A stretch of DNA of 64,000 nt from Methylophaga thiooxydans DMS010 (GCF_000156355.1 NZ_GG657892.1:61704-125703); one strand, 5' to 3'; positions 33,524-42,261 are shown, numbered from the stretch's first letter. Translations and numbers: made by a program. Notes: generated by a model not told the origin, from the sequence alone.

Positions 33524-34270
33524 ATGAGTCTAATGGGCATTATCGGCGGCAGTGGATTGTCTCGTTATCCGGAGCTAGTGGTTAGTGATGTGGTTGTCTT
33601 GGATACGCCTTACGGAAAACCTTCTGCAGCAATTACTATCGGCAAGCTGGGACAGTCTGAAGTGGCATTTTTGCCGAGACATGGTGACAACCATGCGATA
33701 GCGCCACACAAAATTAACTATCGCGCCAATATTCACGCTCTGAGTCAGCTCGGTGTGACGGATATAATAGCCGTGGCAGCAGTGGGAGGCATTACGGCTG
33801 ATTTCGGCCCTGGCGCTCTGGCTGTCCCGGATCAATTGATTGACTACACCTATGGTCGCGAACAGAGTTTTTATAGTGATGATTTTAGCGTCGACAAACA
33901 CATTGATTTTACGTGGCCCTATACGGAATCGTTACGCCAAAACATTCTTCAAGCCGCCACAACAAAGCAGCTTAAGGTGATAGCGGGCGCCACTTACGGT
34001 GCAGTACAGGGACCTAGACTTGAGACGGCGGCTGAGATTCGACGTATGGCACAAGATGGCTGTGATATGGTCGGCATGACGGGGATGCCGGAAGCGTATT
34101 TAGCCAGAGAGCTGGAGTTGAATTATGCTACTTTGGCGGTGGTAGCAAACTGGGCTGCAGGTATTGCAGAGGGTGAGCTCACCATGCAACAGATTAGTGA
34201 GACCCTGGTTGATGGGATTGATAACATCAGACTGTTAATCGCAGGCGTTATTGCGCTGCATCAGAGTTAG
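33524..34270 (+). CDS. S-methyl-5'-thioinosine phosphorylase (MTIP)
   Basis: A 248-residue trimeric-type purine nucleoside phosphorylase of the MTAP/MTIP family. The N-terminal phosphate site is GIIGGSGLSRYP, followed by LPRHGDNHAIAPHKINYRAN. The base and sugar site reads DMVGMTGMPEAYLARELEL, where MTAP enzymes usually have NMTxxPE; the GMTGMPEA form is that of MTIP as in Pseudomonas. It would release hypoxanthine and methylthioribose-1-phosphate from methylthioinosine in methionine salvage. AAGGAA precedes the ATG. Its 3' end overlaps the convergent CsiV-like gene by 23 nt. Confidence 0.88.
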   Translation: MSLMGIIGGSGLSRYPELVVSDVVVLDTPYGKPSAAITIGKLGQSEVAFLPRHGDNHAIAPHKINYRANIHALSQLGVTDIIAVAAVGGITADFGPGALAVPDQLIDYTYGREQSFYSDDFSVDKHIDFTWPYTESLRQNILQAATTKQLKVIAGATYGAVQGPRLETAAEIRRMAQDGCDMVGMTGMPEAYLARELELNYATLAVVANWAAGIAEGELTMQQISETLVDGIDNIRLLIAGVIALHQS

Positions 34271-34910
34271 CCGTGTCTGGTAAAGAATAGCTTTCAGGCG
34301 ATTTAGAAACGGCAGCTGCCGGCGCCGCTACCGGGCTGATTTGTAAAATCGCGGCAAGGCGAGGGTGATCAAAATAAATCAGTTCATTTTTTTTGATGCG
34401 GCGAATTTGCGCTAGGTGAGGGTTCCTAGGGCCGCCCAATTCCACACCGTCAGGTGAAGCCGTTGACCAGTTGCTTTTTTCGGCACCATTTTCCTTAAAC
34501 CATAGATCAATATCAGCGTGCAGATAGTTAACGCGATAGAGTTTTATTTGACCTTCGACCAAGTTATTAGCAGAACTGACTTGCACACCCTTAGCACTGG
34601 CTTTACTCAGCATCGGTTGTTGCCAGGCTTTATGAAAGTGAACGCGGTAATTTGAAGCATTTTTTAAGCGTTGTGCCACGCCTGCCAGCGAGTCAACCGC
34701 TGCGGGTTGGATGTAGTTGTTTGCCATTTGCGGACTGACTGTGCCGTTACGGATTTGTCCCATCATCGGCCAATGCTCGGCATTCGCACCACTGAAACGT
34801 TCGAATACCACTAACTCGACGTGATACCACTGCTGTGCATATGCACTGCAACTCAGCATCATCATCGCTACAGCGACGGCAAATCTAGCAAATCGAGAGT
34901 CAGTTTTCAT
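34248..34910 (-). CDS. CsiV-like envelope protein
   Basis: A 220-residue exported protein: signal peptide with AYA-QQ cleavage near residue 25, then WYHVELVVFERF, the opening of the CsiV family. The rest includes SNYRVHFHKAWQQPML and RRIKKNELIYFDHPRLAAILQI, and a disordered Ala/Pro/Ser C-terminus. In Vibrio cholerae CsiV is an outer-membrane protein working with LpoA in cell-wall synthesis; the same role here is inferred. In other gammaproteobacteria csiV commonly follows mfd; mfd is not here. The last 23 nt overlap the mtnP-type gene on the other strand. Confidence 0.72.
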   Translation of the reverse strand: MKTDSRFARFAVAVAMMMLSCSAYAQQWYHVELVVFERFSGANAEHWPMMGQIRNGTVSPQMANNYIQPAAVDSLAGVAQRLKNASNYRVHFHKAWQQPMLSKASAKGVQVSSANNLVEGQIKLYRVNYLHADIDLWFKENGAEKSNWSTASPDGVELGGPRNPHLAQIRRIKKNELIYFDHPRLAAILQISPVAAPAAAVSKSPESYSLPDTANSDAAQ

Positions 34911-35042
34911 AGCAACCTTGCATCGTTGAATTAGTGCTTATTGTCCACTGATCTCTCTACGCTATTCAAGTAACTGCCCGAAAAAATCGAATACTGCTAT
35001 TATCGACTCTGATAAATATTGATAAAACTGGAGAGAAAAGAA

Positions 35043-35966
35043 ATGGATGGATTTTCGAGTTTTGCACTGTTTTTCCTAGTGCTCGCAGTCGTTGTTGTTC
35101 TGATGGGCGTCAAGTCAGTGCAGCAGGGCAGAGAATATACCGTTGAACGCTTTGGCCGTTATACACGGACATTAAGCCCGGGATTGAACTTCATTACACC
35201 GGTAATTGACAGTATCGGCGCCAAAATTAATATGATGGAACAGGTGTTGGATGTGCCATCACAGGAAATTATCACCAAAGATAATGCCATGGTGCGCGTC
35301 GATGGCGTGGTGTTTTTTCAAGTTATTGATGCGGCCAAAGCGGCCTATGAAGTGAGCGGTCTGGATAACGCTATTCTCAATCTCACCATGACAAATATTC
35401 GTACCGTGATGGGCTCGATGGATTTGGACGAGTTACTGTCCAGGCGTGACGATATTAACGCTAAATTACTCAATGTTGTCGATGATGCGACCACGCCATG
35501 GGGGGTTAAGGTAACCCGTATCGAAATTAAAGATATTGCACCGCCGGCAGACTTGGTGGAAGCCATGGGTCGTCAAATGAAGGCTGAACGGGAAAAACGT
35601 GCCAATATTTTGGATGCAGAAGGTGATCGGCAATCAGAGATTTTGCGTGCCGAAGGTGAAAAACAAGCCGCCGTGTTGGATGCCGAAGGTCGAAGAGAAG
35701 CGGCATTTCGTGATGCGGAAGCCAGAGAACGCTTAGCAGAAGCAGAAGCGCGGGCAACCACGATGGTATCGGAAGCCATTGCTAAAGGAGACATTCAGGC
35801 AGTCAATTATTTTGTGGCTCAGAAGTATGTAGAAGCCCTGAAAGATATGGCTTCAGCTGATAATCATAAAATCATTATGATGCCGCTTGAAGCGAGTAAT
35901 GTTATCGGCTCGATCGCTGGCATCACTGAGTTAGCAAAAGAAGCGTTTGCTAAAAAAGGAGCCTGA
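35043..35966 (+). CDS. qmcA: SPFH/band-7 protein (QmcA-like)
   Basis: A 307-residue membrane-anchored SPFH protein. One N-terminal helix ([17 protein letters not shown]) precedes the band-7 domain with [21 protein letters not shown] and [25 protein letters not shown] (two separate strands), then an Ala/Glu-rich coiled coil ([20 protein letters not shown] onward) that mediates oligomerisation. QmcA-type proteins form large cage-like rings in the inner membrane and interact with FtsH or NfeD partners. GGAGAG precedes ATG 35043, chosen over an in-frame upstream ATT-like start. nfeD follows 2 nt downstream, the standard pairing. Confidence 0.92.
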   Translation: MDGFSSFALFFLVLAVVVVLMGVKSVQQGREYTVERFGRYTRTLSPGLNFITPVIDSIGAKINMMEQVLDVPSQEIITKDNAMVRVDGVVFFQVIDAAKAAYEVSGLDNAILNLTMTNIRTVMGSMDLDELLSRRDDINAKLLNVVDDATTPWGVKVTRIEIKDIAPPADLVEAMGRQMKAEREKRANILDAEGDRQSEILRAEGEKQAAVLDAEGRREAAFRDAEARERLAEAEARATTMVSEAIAKGDIQAVNYFVAQKYVEALKDMASADNHKIIMMPLEASNVIGSIAGITELAKEAFAKKGA

Positions 35967-35968
35967 CT

Positions 35969-36409
35969 ATGCCTTTTGTGATTGATTTTTGGCATTGGTG
36001 GATTTTTGCAGTGGTGCTGGTCACTATTGAAATCCTTGCTCCCAGTTTTTTTGCTCTGTGGCTTGGGATTGCGGCATTTCTGACGGGACTTGCGTTACTG
36101 TTGTTTCCACAACTTGGCTGGGAATATCAATTGATGCTATTTGCCGTATTGTCAGTGTTGAGTATTGTCATGTGGCGGCATTATTATCTGAAAAACCCGA
36201 TTGTTAGTGATCAACCTAACCTCAATCGCCGGGGCGCTCAGTATATCGGCCGAACAGTGACACTATCAGCGCCTATTGCTGATGGTGTAGGGAAAATTAA
36301 ACTCGACGATTCGACCTGGAAAGTGCGAGGGCCTGATTGTGCTGCGGGTAAAAAAGTACGGATAACAGGGCTAGATAATGTTGTTTTTACTGTGGAAGTC
36401 ATTGAGTGA
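35969..36409 (+). CDS. NfeD-family membrane protein (YbbK-like)
   Basis: A 146-residue short NfeD protein. Three hydrophobic segments (about residues 5-25, 27-47, 50-70) are followed by an OB-fold domain, seen as LNRRGAQYIGRTVTLSAPIADGVGKIKLDDSTW across residues about 85-118 with GxGxV/I-like turn, ending VRITGLDNVVFTVEVIE. It partners SPFH proteins such as the upstream QmcA. Its TGA is directly followed by the ATG of the phosphatase gene. Confidence 0.9.
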   Translation: MPFVIDFWHWWIFAVVLVTIEILAPSFFALWLGIAAFLTGLALLLFPQLGWEYQLMLFAVLSVLSIVMWRHYYLKNPIVSDQPNLNRRGAQYIGRTVTLSAPIADGVGKIKLDDSTWKVRGPDCAAGKKVRITGLDNVVFTVEVIE

Positions 36410-37012
36410 ATGGATAAGACGACGATCGATTTGTTGCGCCATGGGGAACCTCAAGGGGGTAAACGCTATCGAGGGCAAATCGATCACCCTTTATCCGATT
36501 TAGGCTGGCAGCAAATGCAGGAAAAAATGCCAGTCAATAAACCTTGGCAGCAAATTTTAACATCACCACTAAAGCGCTGTGCAGCGTTTGCTGAGGCATT
36601 AAGCCGTGATACGGACCTACCGTTAAGTTACGAGCCCGAGTTTATCGAAATGAGTTTTGGTGAGTGGGAAGGGCAAACTGCTGAGGCTCTTGAAAGTGCG
36701 GATAAACCGGCTTTTTATGCGTTTTATGATGATCCTATTCAGAACACGCCCCCTGGTGCTGAGCCATTACTTGCTTTTCAACAACGTGTTATCGCCGCTT
36801 GGCAGGATTTGCTAGTGCAGTATCAGCAACGACATATTTTGCTAATTGCGCACGCAGGCACCATACGTATTATTCTATCTCATGTTTTAGATATGCCAGT
36901 TGCGTCGGCTTTACGTATCGATGTGCCCTATGCCAGCCTTAGTCGAGTTGATGTGCATGGTTCTGGAAGTCATGCATACACACAATTAAAGTTTCACGCA
37001 GGACAACTATGA
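36410..37012 (+). CDS. Histidine phosphatase, alpha-ribazole phosphatase-like (CobC type)
   Basis: A 200-residue branch-1 histidine phosphatase. The phosphohistidine motif is LLRHGEPQGG (H11), with partner residues in TSPLKRCAAFAEAL, FGEWEGQTAEAL and the second catalytic His in LLIAHAGTIRII. The segment EMSFGEWEG and the short length fit CobC, which dephosphorylates alpha-ribazole 5'-phosphate in cobalamin assembly. CobC-like proteins are often annotated without proof; other small phosphate esters are possible. A btuFDC-type importer lies 3.5 kb away. Stop overlaps roxA by 4 nt. Confidence 0.78.
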   Translation: MDKTTIDLLRHGEPQGGKRYRGQIDHPLSDLGWQQMQEKMPVNKPWQQILTSPLKRCAAFAEALSRDTDLPLSYEPEFIEMSFGEWEGQTAEALESADKPAFYAFYDDPIQNTPPGAEPLLAFQQRVIAAWQDLLVQYQQRHILLIAHAGTIRIILSHVLDMPVASALRIDVPYASLSRVDVHGSGSHAYTQLKFHAGQL

Positions 37013-38178
37013 CGGTTTTTTTTAACACCGAGCTAACACAGCAACAATTTCTCACGCAATTTTGGCAAAAAAAACCATTACTGATACGTCAAGCATGGCC
37101 CCAAATGGATGCATTACTATCAGCCGAAGAGCTTGCTGGATTAGCCTGTGAGGCGGATATTGAGTCCCGCTTAATACAGGAGCAGGGGGAGTTGGGACCC
37201 TGGCAAGTCAATGATGGGCCGTTCACTGAGGCTGACTTTGCCAAGTTACCTGCTAGCCACTGGACTTTGTTAGTCCAGGATGTGGATAAGCATGTACCGG
37301 AATTAACCGAGGTTATGGCCAAATTCGACTTTATTCCTGATTGGCGGCGTGATGATTTGATGGTGAGTTTTGCGCCTGAGGGCGGCAGTGTCGGCCCTCA
37401 TACCGATGGCTATGATGTGTTTTTATTACAGGCGCAGGGGACGCGTCGTTGGGCGATCAGTCAGACACCCGTGGTGGAAGCAGAATTTATCGACGGATTA
37501 GAGTTAAAAATTCTTAAACAATTCGATGCCGATGATGTTTGGGATTTGCAGCCCGGCGATATGCTGTATCTACCACCACATTTTGCACATCATGGCGTGG
37601 CGTTGAATGATTGTATGACCTTTTCGATTGGTTTTCGAGCGCCTACGCAACTTGAGCTGTTAGATGCCTTTATGCATAGTCTGTCAGAGCATGAAGTCGG
37701 GCAGCAACGTTATCGCGATCCTGAATTAAAGGTGTGTGATGATGATAAATATATTGATCGCTCTGCCTTGCGTCGATTTAAACAGAGCTTGATAAAATGT
37801 ATCGAGGATTCAGATGATGTGCTTTTGGATGCTGTTGGACGGCTGCTAACGGAAACCAAGCCCAGCCTGGAATTGTTAGCCGATGAGTTGATTGCTGACA
37901 GCGATAACGTTTCATTAGCTGAGTATTTTTCCCAAGGTGAGCAACTTCACCGCAACCCTTATATACGAATCGCCTGGGCTGAGAATGAGGAGTCTGTTCA
38001 GCTATTTGCCGCAGGAGAGACTTATCAGGCCGATAAAGCAGTTCGTAGCATTATGCCCATCTTAACGGGGACTGAACCGATTCAGGCTCTTCACTGGACG
38101 CAAATACAGTCTGCCGCGGCGACCAACTTATTGGAAGAGCTGGTCGCAATAGGCTGCTGGTACTGGCAGTCACACTGA
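37009..38178 (+). CDS. roxA: Ribosomal protein uL16 arginine hydroxylase (RoxA/YcfD), JmjC type
   Basis: A 389-residue Fe(II)/2-oxoglutarate oxygenase of the JmjC/cupin ROX family, which hydroxylates an arginine of ribosomal protein L16. Metal ligands are H131 and D133 (GPHTDGYDVFL) with the distal His in HFAHHGVAL (H194 or H195). The N-terminal block FLTQFWQKKPLLIRQA is a strong family signature. The C-terminal winged-helix part is present and the length is standard. Its start overlaps the cobC-like stop by 4 nt, so qmcA-nfeD-cobC-like-roxA are probably one transcript. Confidence 0.92.
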   Translation: MTVFFNTELTQQQFLTQFWQKKPLLIRQAWPQMDALLSAEELAGLACEADIESRLIQEQGELGPWQVNDGPFTEADFAKLPASHWTLLVQDVDKHVPELTEVMAKFDFIPDWRRDDLMVSFAPEGGSVGPHTDGYDVFLLQAQGTRRWAISQTPVVEAEFIDGLELKILKQFDADDVWDLQPGDMLYLPPHFAHHGVALNDCMTFSIGFRAPTQLELLDAFMHSLSEHEVGQQRYRDPELKVCDDDKYIDRSALRRFKQSLIKCIEDSDDVLLDAVGRLLTETKPSLELLADELIADSDNVSLAEYFSQGEQLHRNPYIRIAWAENEESVQLFAAGETYQADKAVRSIMPILTGTEPIQALHWTQIQSAAATNLLEELVAIGCWYWQSH

Positions 38179-38182
38179 GCCG

Positions 38183-38695
38183 TTAGTTACGACTGCGTTT
38201 GAACGACGTTTTGTGGCATTTAGGACATGGCGGAATGCGGCTTGTTTTCTTAAAATGCATTTCACAGCCACAATCGACACAAACCAGTGTGCCAATCGCT
38301 GCAATTTCACCCGTGTGATACTGCTGTGCCTTTCTCGCCTGTGATGCCAAACGATTCAGTTCAAGACGGGTTTTGTCAGCCGCACTGGCAAAAAAGTCGA
38401 ACATGCGCTCTTCAACCAGATGTAAATCAAAGGTAAACCAGCTAGAAAACTCTTTACCGGTGTGCTCCAGATAATCTGCGGCTTCATGCAGGTCACGCTT
38501 GAGATAGGCGCCTACTTTTTCAGCTTCTTCGGCGCTTAGCTCACGTAACTCTACGGCACGTTGTTTTGCTTTGTCGATGTTGCGCTGCAATGCAGGCATA
38601 GCTTGCTGCTCGGCGTCATCGAGGAAACCATTCACTCGTTCCATCATTTTGTCGTATGCGGCAATCAGTTTTTTTTCAAAATCTTCTTGGTTCAT
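38183..38695 (-). CDS. Zinc-ribbon protein, DUF1451/YbeL family
   Basis: A 170-residue cytosolic protein. Residues 1-125 are helical and acidic or basic (MERVNGFLDDAEQQAMPALQ, ERMFDFFASAADKTRLELN), and the C-terminus is a zinc ribbon, CVDCGCEMHF followed by PCPKCHKTSF. This is the layout of E. coli YbeL (DUF1451), function unknown. It is convergent with roxA (4 nt apart) and divergent from dsbB. Confidence 0.85.
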   Translation of the reverse strand: MNQEDFEKKLIAAYDKMMERVNGFLDDAEQQAMPALQRNIDKAKQRAVELRELSAEEAEKVGAYLKRDLHEAADYLEHTGKEFSSWFTFDLHLVEERMFDFFASAADKTRLELNRLASQARKAQQYHTGEIAAIGTLVCVDCGCEMHFKKTSRIPPCPKCHKTSFKRSRN

Positions 38696-38766
38696 CGCAT
38701 TACTCCTTTAATCATCGAGCCTTTTAGGTTAAGTTAGCACAGATTATTGTAGTGGAGGAAACCATT

Positions 38767-39270
38767 TTGAATTCATTTCGCGGGGTCTTTTTAACAGGCT
38801 TTTTAGTCTGTTTGAGTATGTTACTGGTAGCTGGCTACTTTCAGTTCATTGAACATCTTGATCCTTGCCCGTTGTGCATAGTGCAGCGCTTGCTGGTATT
38901 GGTGGTGGGAATCGTCTTTCTGTTAGGAGCGATGCATAACCCCATTAGTGGTGGGCGGCGTGTGTACGGATTCCTTGTGGTGTTGGCTGCTGGGCTTGGC
39001 GCTGCTATCGCTGGCCGCCATGTCTGGTTACAGAGCGTACCGGAGGAGCAGGTGCCAAGTTGTGGCCCCGGTCTCAACTTTATTCTGGATAACTTTCCTA
39101 TTTCTCAGGCGATCGATATGGTGCTCAGAGGATCTGGGGAATGCGCTGACGTGTTGTGGACCTTTTTGGGATTGAGCATACCAGCATGGACGCTAGTCGC
39201 GTTTGTGGTGATGATACTCGTCGGTCTGAAGCAACTATTTGGCAGACATAAACAACCTGACTTCATCTGA
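38767..39270 (+). CDS. dsbB: Disulfide bond formation protein B (DsbB)
   Basis: Four-helix inner-membrane protein that reoxidises DsbA and passes electrons to quinone. C34-P-L-C37 is the first redox pair; the second pair lies in VPSCGPGL and GSGECADVLW in the second periplasmic loop. About 167 residues. I place the start at TTG 38767 because GGAGGAA (38754-38760) lies 6 nt upstream; a GTG at 38752 would put that site inside the gene. No dsbA is in the window. Confidence 0.92.
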   Translation: MNSFRGVFLTGFLVCLSMLLVAGYFQFIEHLDPCPLCIVQRLLVLVVGIVFLLGAMHNPISGGRRVYGFLVVLAAGLGAAIAGRHVWLQSVPEEQVPSCGPGLNFILDNFPISQAIDMVLRGSGECADVLWTFLGLSIPAWTLVAFVVMILVGLKQLFGRHKQPDFI

Positions 39271-39319
39271 ATCAGATGCGCCTGTTTCCTTGCGTGGTGA
39301 GAAATTAAAGAGGGGAGAT

Positions 39320-39336
39320 GCCATGCTGGGCATGGC
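39320..39336. terminator. Hairpin downstream of infA and dsbB
   Basis: A perfect 6-bp stem GCCATG, CTGGG loop, CATGGC lies between the convergent dsbB and infA genes, 8 nt beyond the infA stop. Neither strand has a T-run after it, so it is only a candidate transcription terminator or RNA-stabilising hairpin. Confidence 0.3.
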
Positions 39337-39343
39337 CAATTAA

Positions 39344-39562
39344 CTAGCGTGCGCGGTAAACGATACGGCCTTTACTGAGATCGTAAGGTGTCAACTGTAC
39401 GGTGACTTTATCGCCAGTCAAAATACGGATGTAGTTCTTACGCATCTTACCTGAGATATGGGCTGTGACGACATGGCCGTTCTCCAGCTCGACTCGGAAA
39501 GTGGTATTGGGCATTGTGTCAATTACAGTGCCTTCAAATTCAATATGTTCTTCTTTTGCCAT
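39344..39562 (-). CDS. infA: Translation initiation factor IF-1 (InfA)
   Basis: OB-fold initiation factor that occupies the ribosomal A site region during initiation. The 72-residue product [11 protein letters not shown]...VYRAR matches the fixed family length, with [27 protein letters not shown] (in parts) forming the barrel. The frame extends upstream to 39613, but the family starts at this MAKE. Position 2-9 AKEEHIEF is typical. It lies downstream of bpt and aat on the same strand, a usual gammaproteobacterial neighbourhood (aat-bpt-infA), with a 58-nt gap. Confidence 0.96.
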   Translation of the reverse strand: MAKEEHIEFEGTVIDTMPNTTFRVELENGHVVTAHISGKMRKNYIRILTGDKVTVQLTPYDLSKGRIVYRAR

Positions 39563-39620
39563 AAATGTCTTTAATGACCTTGGAGTAAAACGACTATTTT
39601 GCCGTAATCTCACTGATTAT

Positions 39621-40322
39621 TCAAAGTTTTTTATCAAGCCTATACCATTTAGAGCGGTAGGCTTCTAATGCAGAGAACTTAGTTTTGTAACGCATCTTGG
39701 GACTTTCTTCTATCCAGTAACCAAGGTAAAGCCATGAAAGATCATAGTTTCTTGCCAATTCGATCTGTTTAAGTATGGCGAAGGTGCCTAAGCCTCGCTT
39801 GGGCATATTGGGGTCAAAAAAAGTGTAAAACGCCGAGGCGCCATCAATAATAAAGTCGGTTACCGCTACCGCCACCAGTTTATGTTCTAGCCAGAATTCA
39901 ACAAACGCTGTATCCGACCAACTGCTGGTGAGGAAATTGACATAGCTTTCTGCACTGGGGTTATCCATGCCGCCACCCGGATGGCGACCGGCAAGGTAAC
40001 GGCAATAGAGTTCAAAGTGCGCATGATTGAATTCGGCTGGTTTTACTTTGATTTGAATATCACGGTTATATTGCAGGCAACGGCGCTGGCTACGGTTAGG
40101 TTTAAATTCGTTTAAATTAATTCTAACGGGAACACAGGCTTCACAGTCGGGGCAGAAAGGGCGATAGATATGATCGCCACTCCGCCGAAAACCATGGGCA
40201 ATTAAATGGCTGTAGACGGTTTTATTGACGGGTTTGTTGGGATCAGGATAAATATTGCGTGCACGCCTTCCTTCCAGATAGGAGCAGGCATGAGGTTGAT
40301 CCTGATAGAAATTGAGGCTCAT
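39621..40322 (-). CDS. bpt: Aspartate/glutamate leucyltransferase (Bpt)
   Basis: Transfers leucine from Leu-tRNA to N-terminal Asp or Glu, marking proteins for ClpSAP degradation (N-degron pathway). The 233 residues show CSYLEGRRARNIYPDP, FRRSGDHIYRPFCPDCEACVPVRI, and YNRDIQ, then FFDPNMPKRGLGTFAILKQIE, all in ATE/Bpt order. It overlaps aat by 4 nt: two N-end rule aminoacyltransferases in one operon. Confidence 0.95.
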   Translation of the reverse strand: MSLNFYQDQPHACSYLEGRRARNIYPDPNKPVNKTVYSHLIAHGFRRSGDHIYRPFCPDCEACVPVRINLNEFKPNRSQRRCLQYNRDIQIKVKPAEFNHAHFELYCRYLAGRHPGGGMDNPSAESYVNFLTSSWSDTAFVEFWLEHKLVAVAVTDFIIDGASAFYTFFDPNMPKRGLGTFAILKQIELARNYDLSWLYLGYWIEESPKMRYKTKFSALEAYRSKWYRLDKKL

Positions 40323-41044
40323 TCGCTTGCCGTTAGGTCGTTATCTATCTGCCATGGGGCTGCCGGCAGTACAGTGTCTTTGCATAAAAGCTGTAAGTGT
40401 TCTATGAACAGCGCTCGCGGTATTTCAGCCGCCCCCATACTTGATAGATGATCGGAATATATTTGGCAGTCAATCAATGGCACACCCCAACGATGTAACT
40501 GCTGGCAAAGTGTTACCAGTGCAACCTTTGAACTGTCTGTTACAAAACTGAACATAGATTCCCCAAAAAATGCTTTGCCGATGGCTACACCATAAAGACC
40601 GCCAACCAGCTTGTTTTGTTGCCAGCACTCCACACTATGAGCATACCCCAATCGGTGTAACTCTTTGTATGCTTCGATCATATCATCGTGAATCCATGTG
40701 CGATTATCTGGATCGGTGGGTTGATTAGCGCGCGGTGCCGAACAGGCCTGCATGACTTCTTCAAAGGCTTGATCAAACGTTACCGTGAAGGTTTTTTTGC
40801 GTAATTTTTTGTTGAGGCTTTTGCTAATTCGTACCTCGTCTGTAAATAAAACCATACGCGGGTCCGGACACCACCAGAGTATGGGGTCGTTTTTATTGAA
40901 CCAAGGGAAAATACCGTGCTGATAAGCATCTAATAGACGCTGTGCCGAGAGATCGCCGCCTGCAGCCAAGAGGCCGTGCTCCGTCGCTTGTTCGACAGGA
41001 GGAAAGCGACTGTGGGTGGTGGCCGCTAACCAAGTGATAGACAT
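40319..41044 (-). CDS. aat: Leucyl/phenylalanyl-tRNA-protein transferase (Aat)
   Basis: Adds Leu or Phe to proteins with N-terminal Lys or Arg for ClpSAP degradation. The 241 residues contain FPPVEQATEHGLLAAGGDLSAQRLLDAYQHGIFPWF (family opening, about residues 14-50), ILWWCPDPRMVLF, and FFGESMFSFVTDSSKVALV. Overlaps bpt by 4 nt and follows the HDOD gene by 3 nt. Confidence 0.95.
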   Translation of the reverse strand: MSITWLAATTHSRFPPVEQATEHGLLAAGGDLSAQRLLDAYQHGIFPWFNKNDPILWWCPDPRMVLFTDEVRISKSLNKKLRKKTFTVTFDQAFEEVMQACSAPRANQPTDPDNRTWIHDDMIEAYKELHRLGYAHSVECWQQNKLVGGLYGVAIGKAFFGESMFSFVTDSSKVALVTLCQQLHRWGVPLIDCQIYSDHLSSMGAAEIPRALFIEHLQLLCKDTVLPAAPWQIDNDLTASE

Positions 41045-41047
41045 AAT

Positions 41048-42232
41048 TTAATCTTGTAGTTGTAAATTAAGTTCTTTAGCCCAGTTTATTGAATCTAGAT
41101 AGATTCTGGCCAGTACTTCGTGTGGTATGGGGGAGTTTTCAAGTTCAGTCCACTGCGCTCTTTCATAATGCAAGGTATCTTTCAAAGCAAAACCGGCAGG
41201 GCCTTGATGTTCCGTTAATGCAATCTTAAGCTCTGGCGACAAGGGTAGTTTCTCAATAATATCTGCCAATGGCTTATCTATCAAAGCATCAAGGGTCGAG
41301 AACAAACCAACAGCAAAAAAGTTATCAGATTGGCCCTGATAATATTTTGCCAAAAGTTCACACATACGTGCCCGGGTCATTGCCACACTGCGCAACTCGT
41401 TTGGTTTATCGTCCATTCCCGAAAGGCATAACAGACTGGCCCAGGTTTTTACTTTATTTTGTCCCAGCATCACCACTGCTTCTTTGGTGTTACTGACTTC
41501 GCGTGGTAAACCAAAGAAAGCAGAATTGATCAGTCGCAGTAGTTTGTAACTCAGTGTCACGTCTTGATTTATGGTGTCAGCTAAATCTTCAGGTTCGACA
41601 TTTGGTTCTTGTAATTTGACCAGTAGTTCCATCAGTGTCTGAGTAGAGGGGGCTACTTTTGCATTATCGTTTGCTTCCGGCAAGGTATAAAAAATACCTT
41701 GTAGTAGATCCAAATCATGTGTTTTGCAAAATTGATACTGTTCTGCCGCATTGACATTGGTAGCACAAAGAATTTGATGTGATTGTCGCCATTGAGTGAG
41801 TTGGCTACTTAATTCTTGTGGCTTAAATTGCTGTAAATCGATTAACAGGGTTTTACTTTGGCCATGGCCATTCACTTCATTGGCATGACGTGCAAAGCTA
41901 AACGCTTTGTTATTAACCTTTGGTGCATCCACGTTATCAATATCGAGGGTCAGCTCCATGCCAATATCATGCAGTTTCAGCAAAGCATCTTGCCAAGACT
42001 CAGGTATGGTTAATAGGGCTTTTTGACGATGATTAATCGCTGGCAAGATAGAGGGCAATTGCGCCATGAAGTCTGGAACTTCTGCATCATCGTTAAGCTT
42101 TTGACCATGAATATCCAGAAAAGATAAATGATAGCTATCGACATCTAGCTGCGATGTCATAAACAAGGGCTGACGATGAATGAGACCGGAGAATGTCTTC
42201 AGCAGTTCAAAAGGCGCTTGTTGTTCGGCCAT
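41048..42232 (-). CDS. HDOD-domain protein with degenerate EAL-like N-terminus (YuxH-type)
   Basis: A 394-residue cytosolic signalling protein. The C-terminal half (about 190-390) is an HDOD domain: LLVKLQEPNVEPEDLADTINQDVTLSYKLLRLINSAFFG (in parts) and VVMLGQNKVKTWASLL. The N-terminal half has EAL-domain topology (family opening RQPLFM, later LLIDLQQ and DLLQGIFYTLPEAN) but the catalytic EAL triplet and most metal ligands are missing, so c-di-GMP hydrolysis is unlikely. This matches YuxH/CdgJ-like architecture. ATG 42232 is chosen over TTG 42238. It is embedded between recR and aat, possibly cotranscribed. Confidence 0.83.
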   Translation of the reverse strand: MAEQQAPFELLKTFSGLIHRQPLFMTSQLDVDSYHLSFLDIHGQKLNDDAEVPDFMAQLPSILPAINHRQKALLTIPESWQDALLKLHDIGMELTLDIDNVDAPKVNNKAFSFARHANEVNGHGQSKTLLIDLQQFKPQELSSQLTQWRQSHQILCATNVNAAEQYQFCKTHDLDLLQGIFYTLPEANDNAKVAPSTQTLMELLVKLQEPNVEPEDLADTINQDVTLSYKLLRLINSAFFGLPREVSNTKEAVVMLGQNKVKTWASLLCLSGMDDKPNELRSVAMTRARMCELLAKYYQGQSDNFFAVGLFSTLDALIDKPLADIIEKLPLSPELKIALTEHQGPAGFALKDTLHYERAQWTELENSPIPHEVLARIYLDSINWAKELNLQLQD

Positions 42233-42261
42233 AGGCAATTGCTCTCGTTAGCAGTCAGACC

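Noticed and set aside
35573..35794. Long antisense frame opposite the QmcA coiled coil
   Set aside because: It reflects the repetitive Ala/Glu codon pattern of the coiled coil; the plus-strand SPFH protein is certain.
36410..37012. Firm annotation as cobC in a B12 synthesis cluster
   Set aside because: No other cobalamin-synthesis gene is present; the family has many phosphatases of other specificity.
38752..38766. GTG at 38752 as the dsbB start
   Set aside because: The ribosome site GGAGGAA lies immediately inside that frame, so the TTG at 38767 is the better start.
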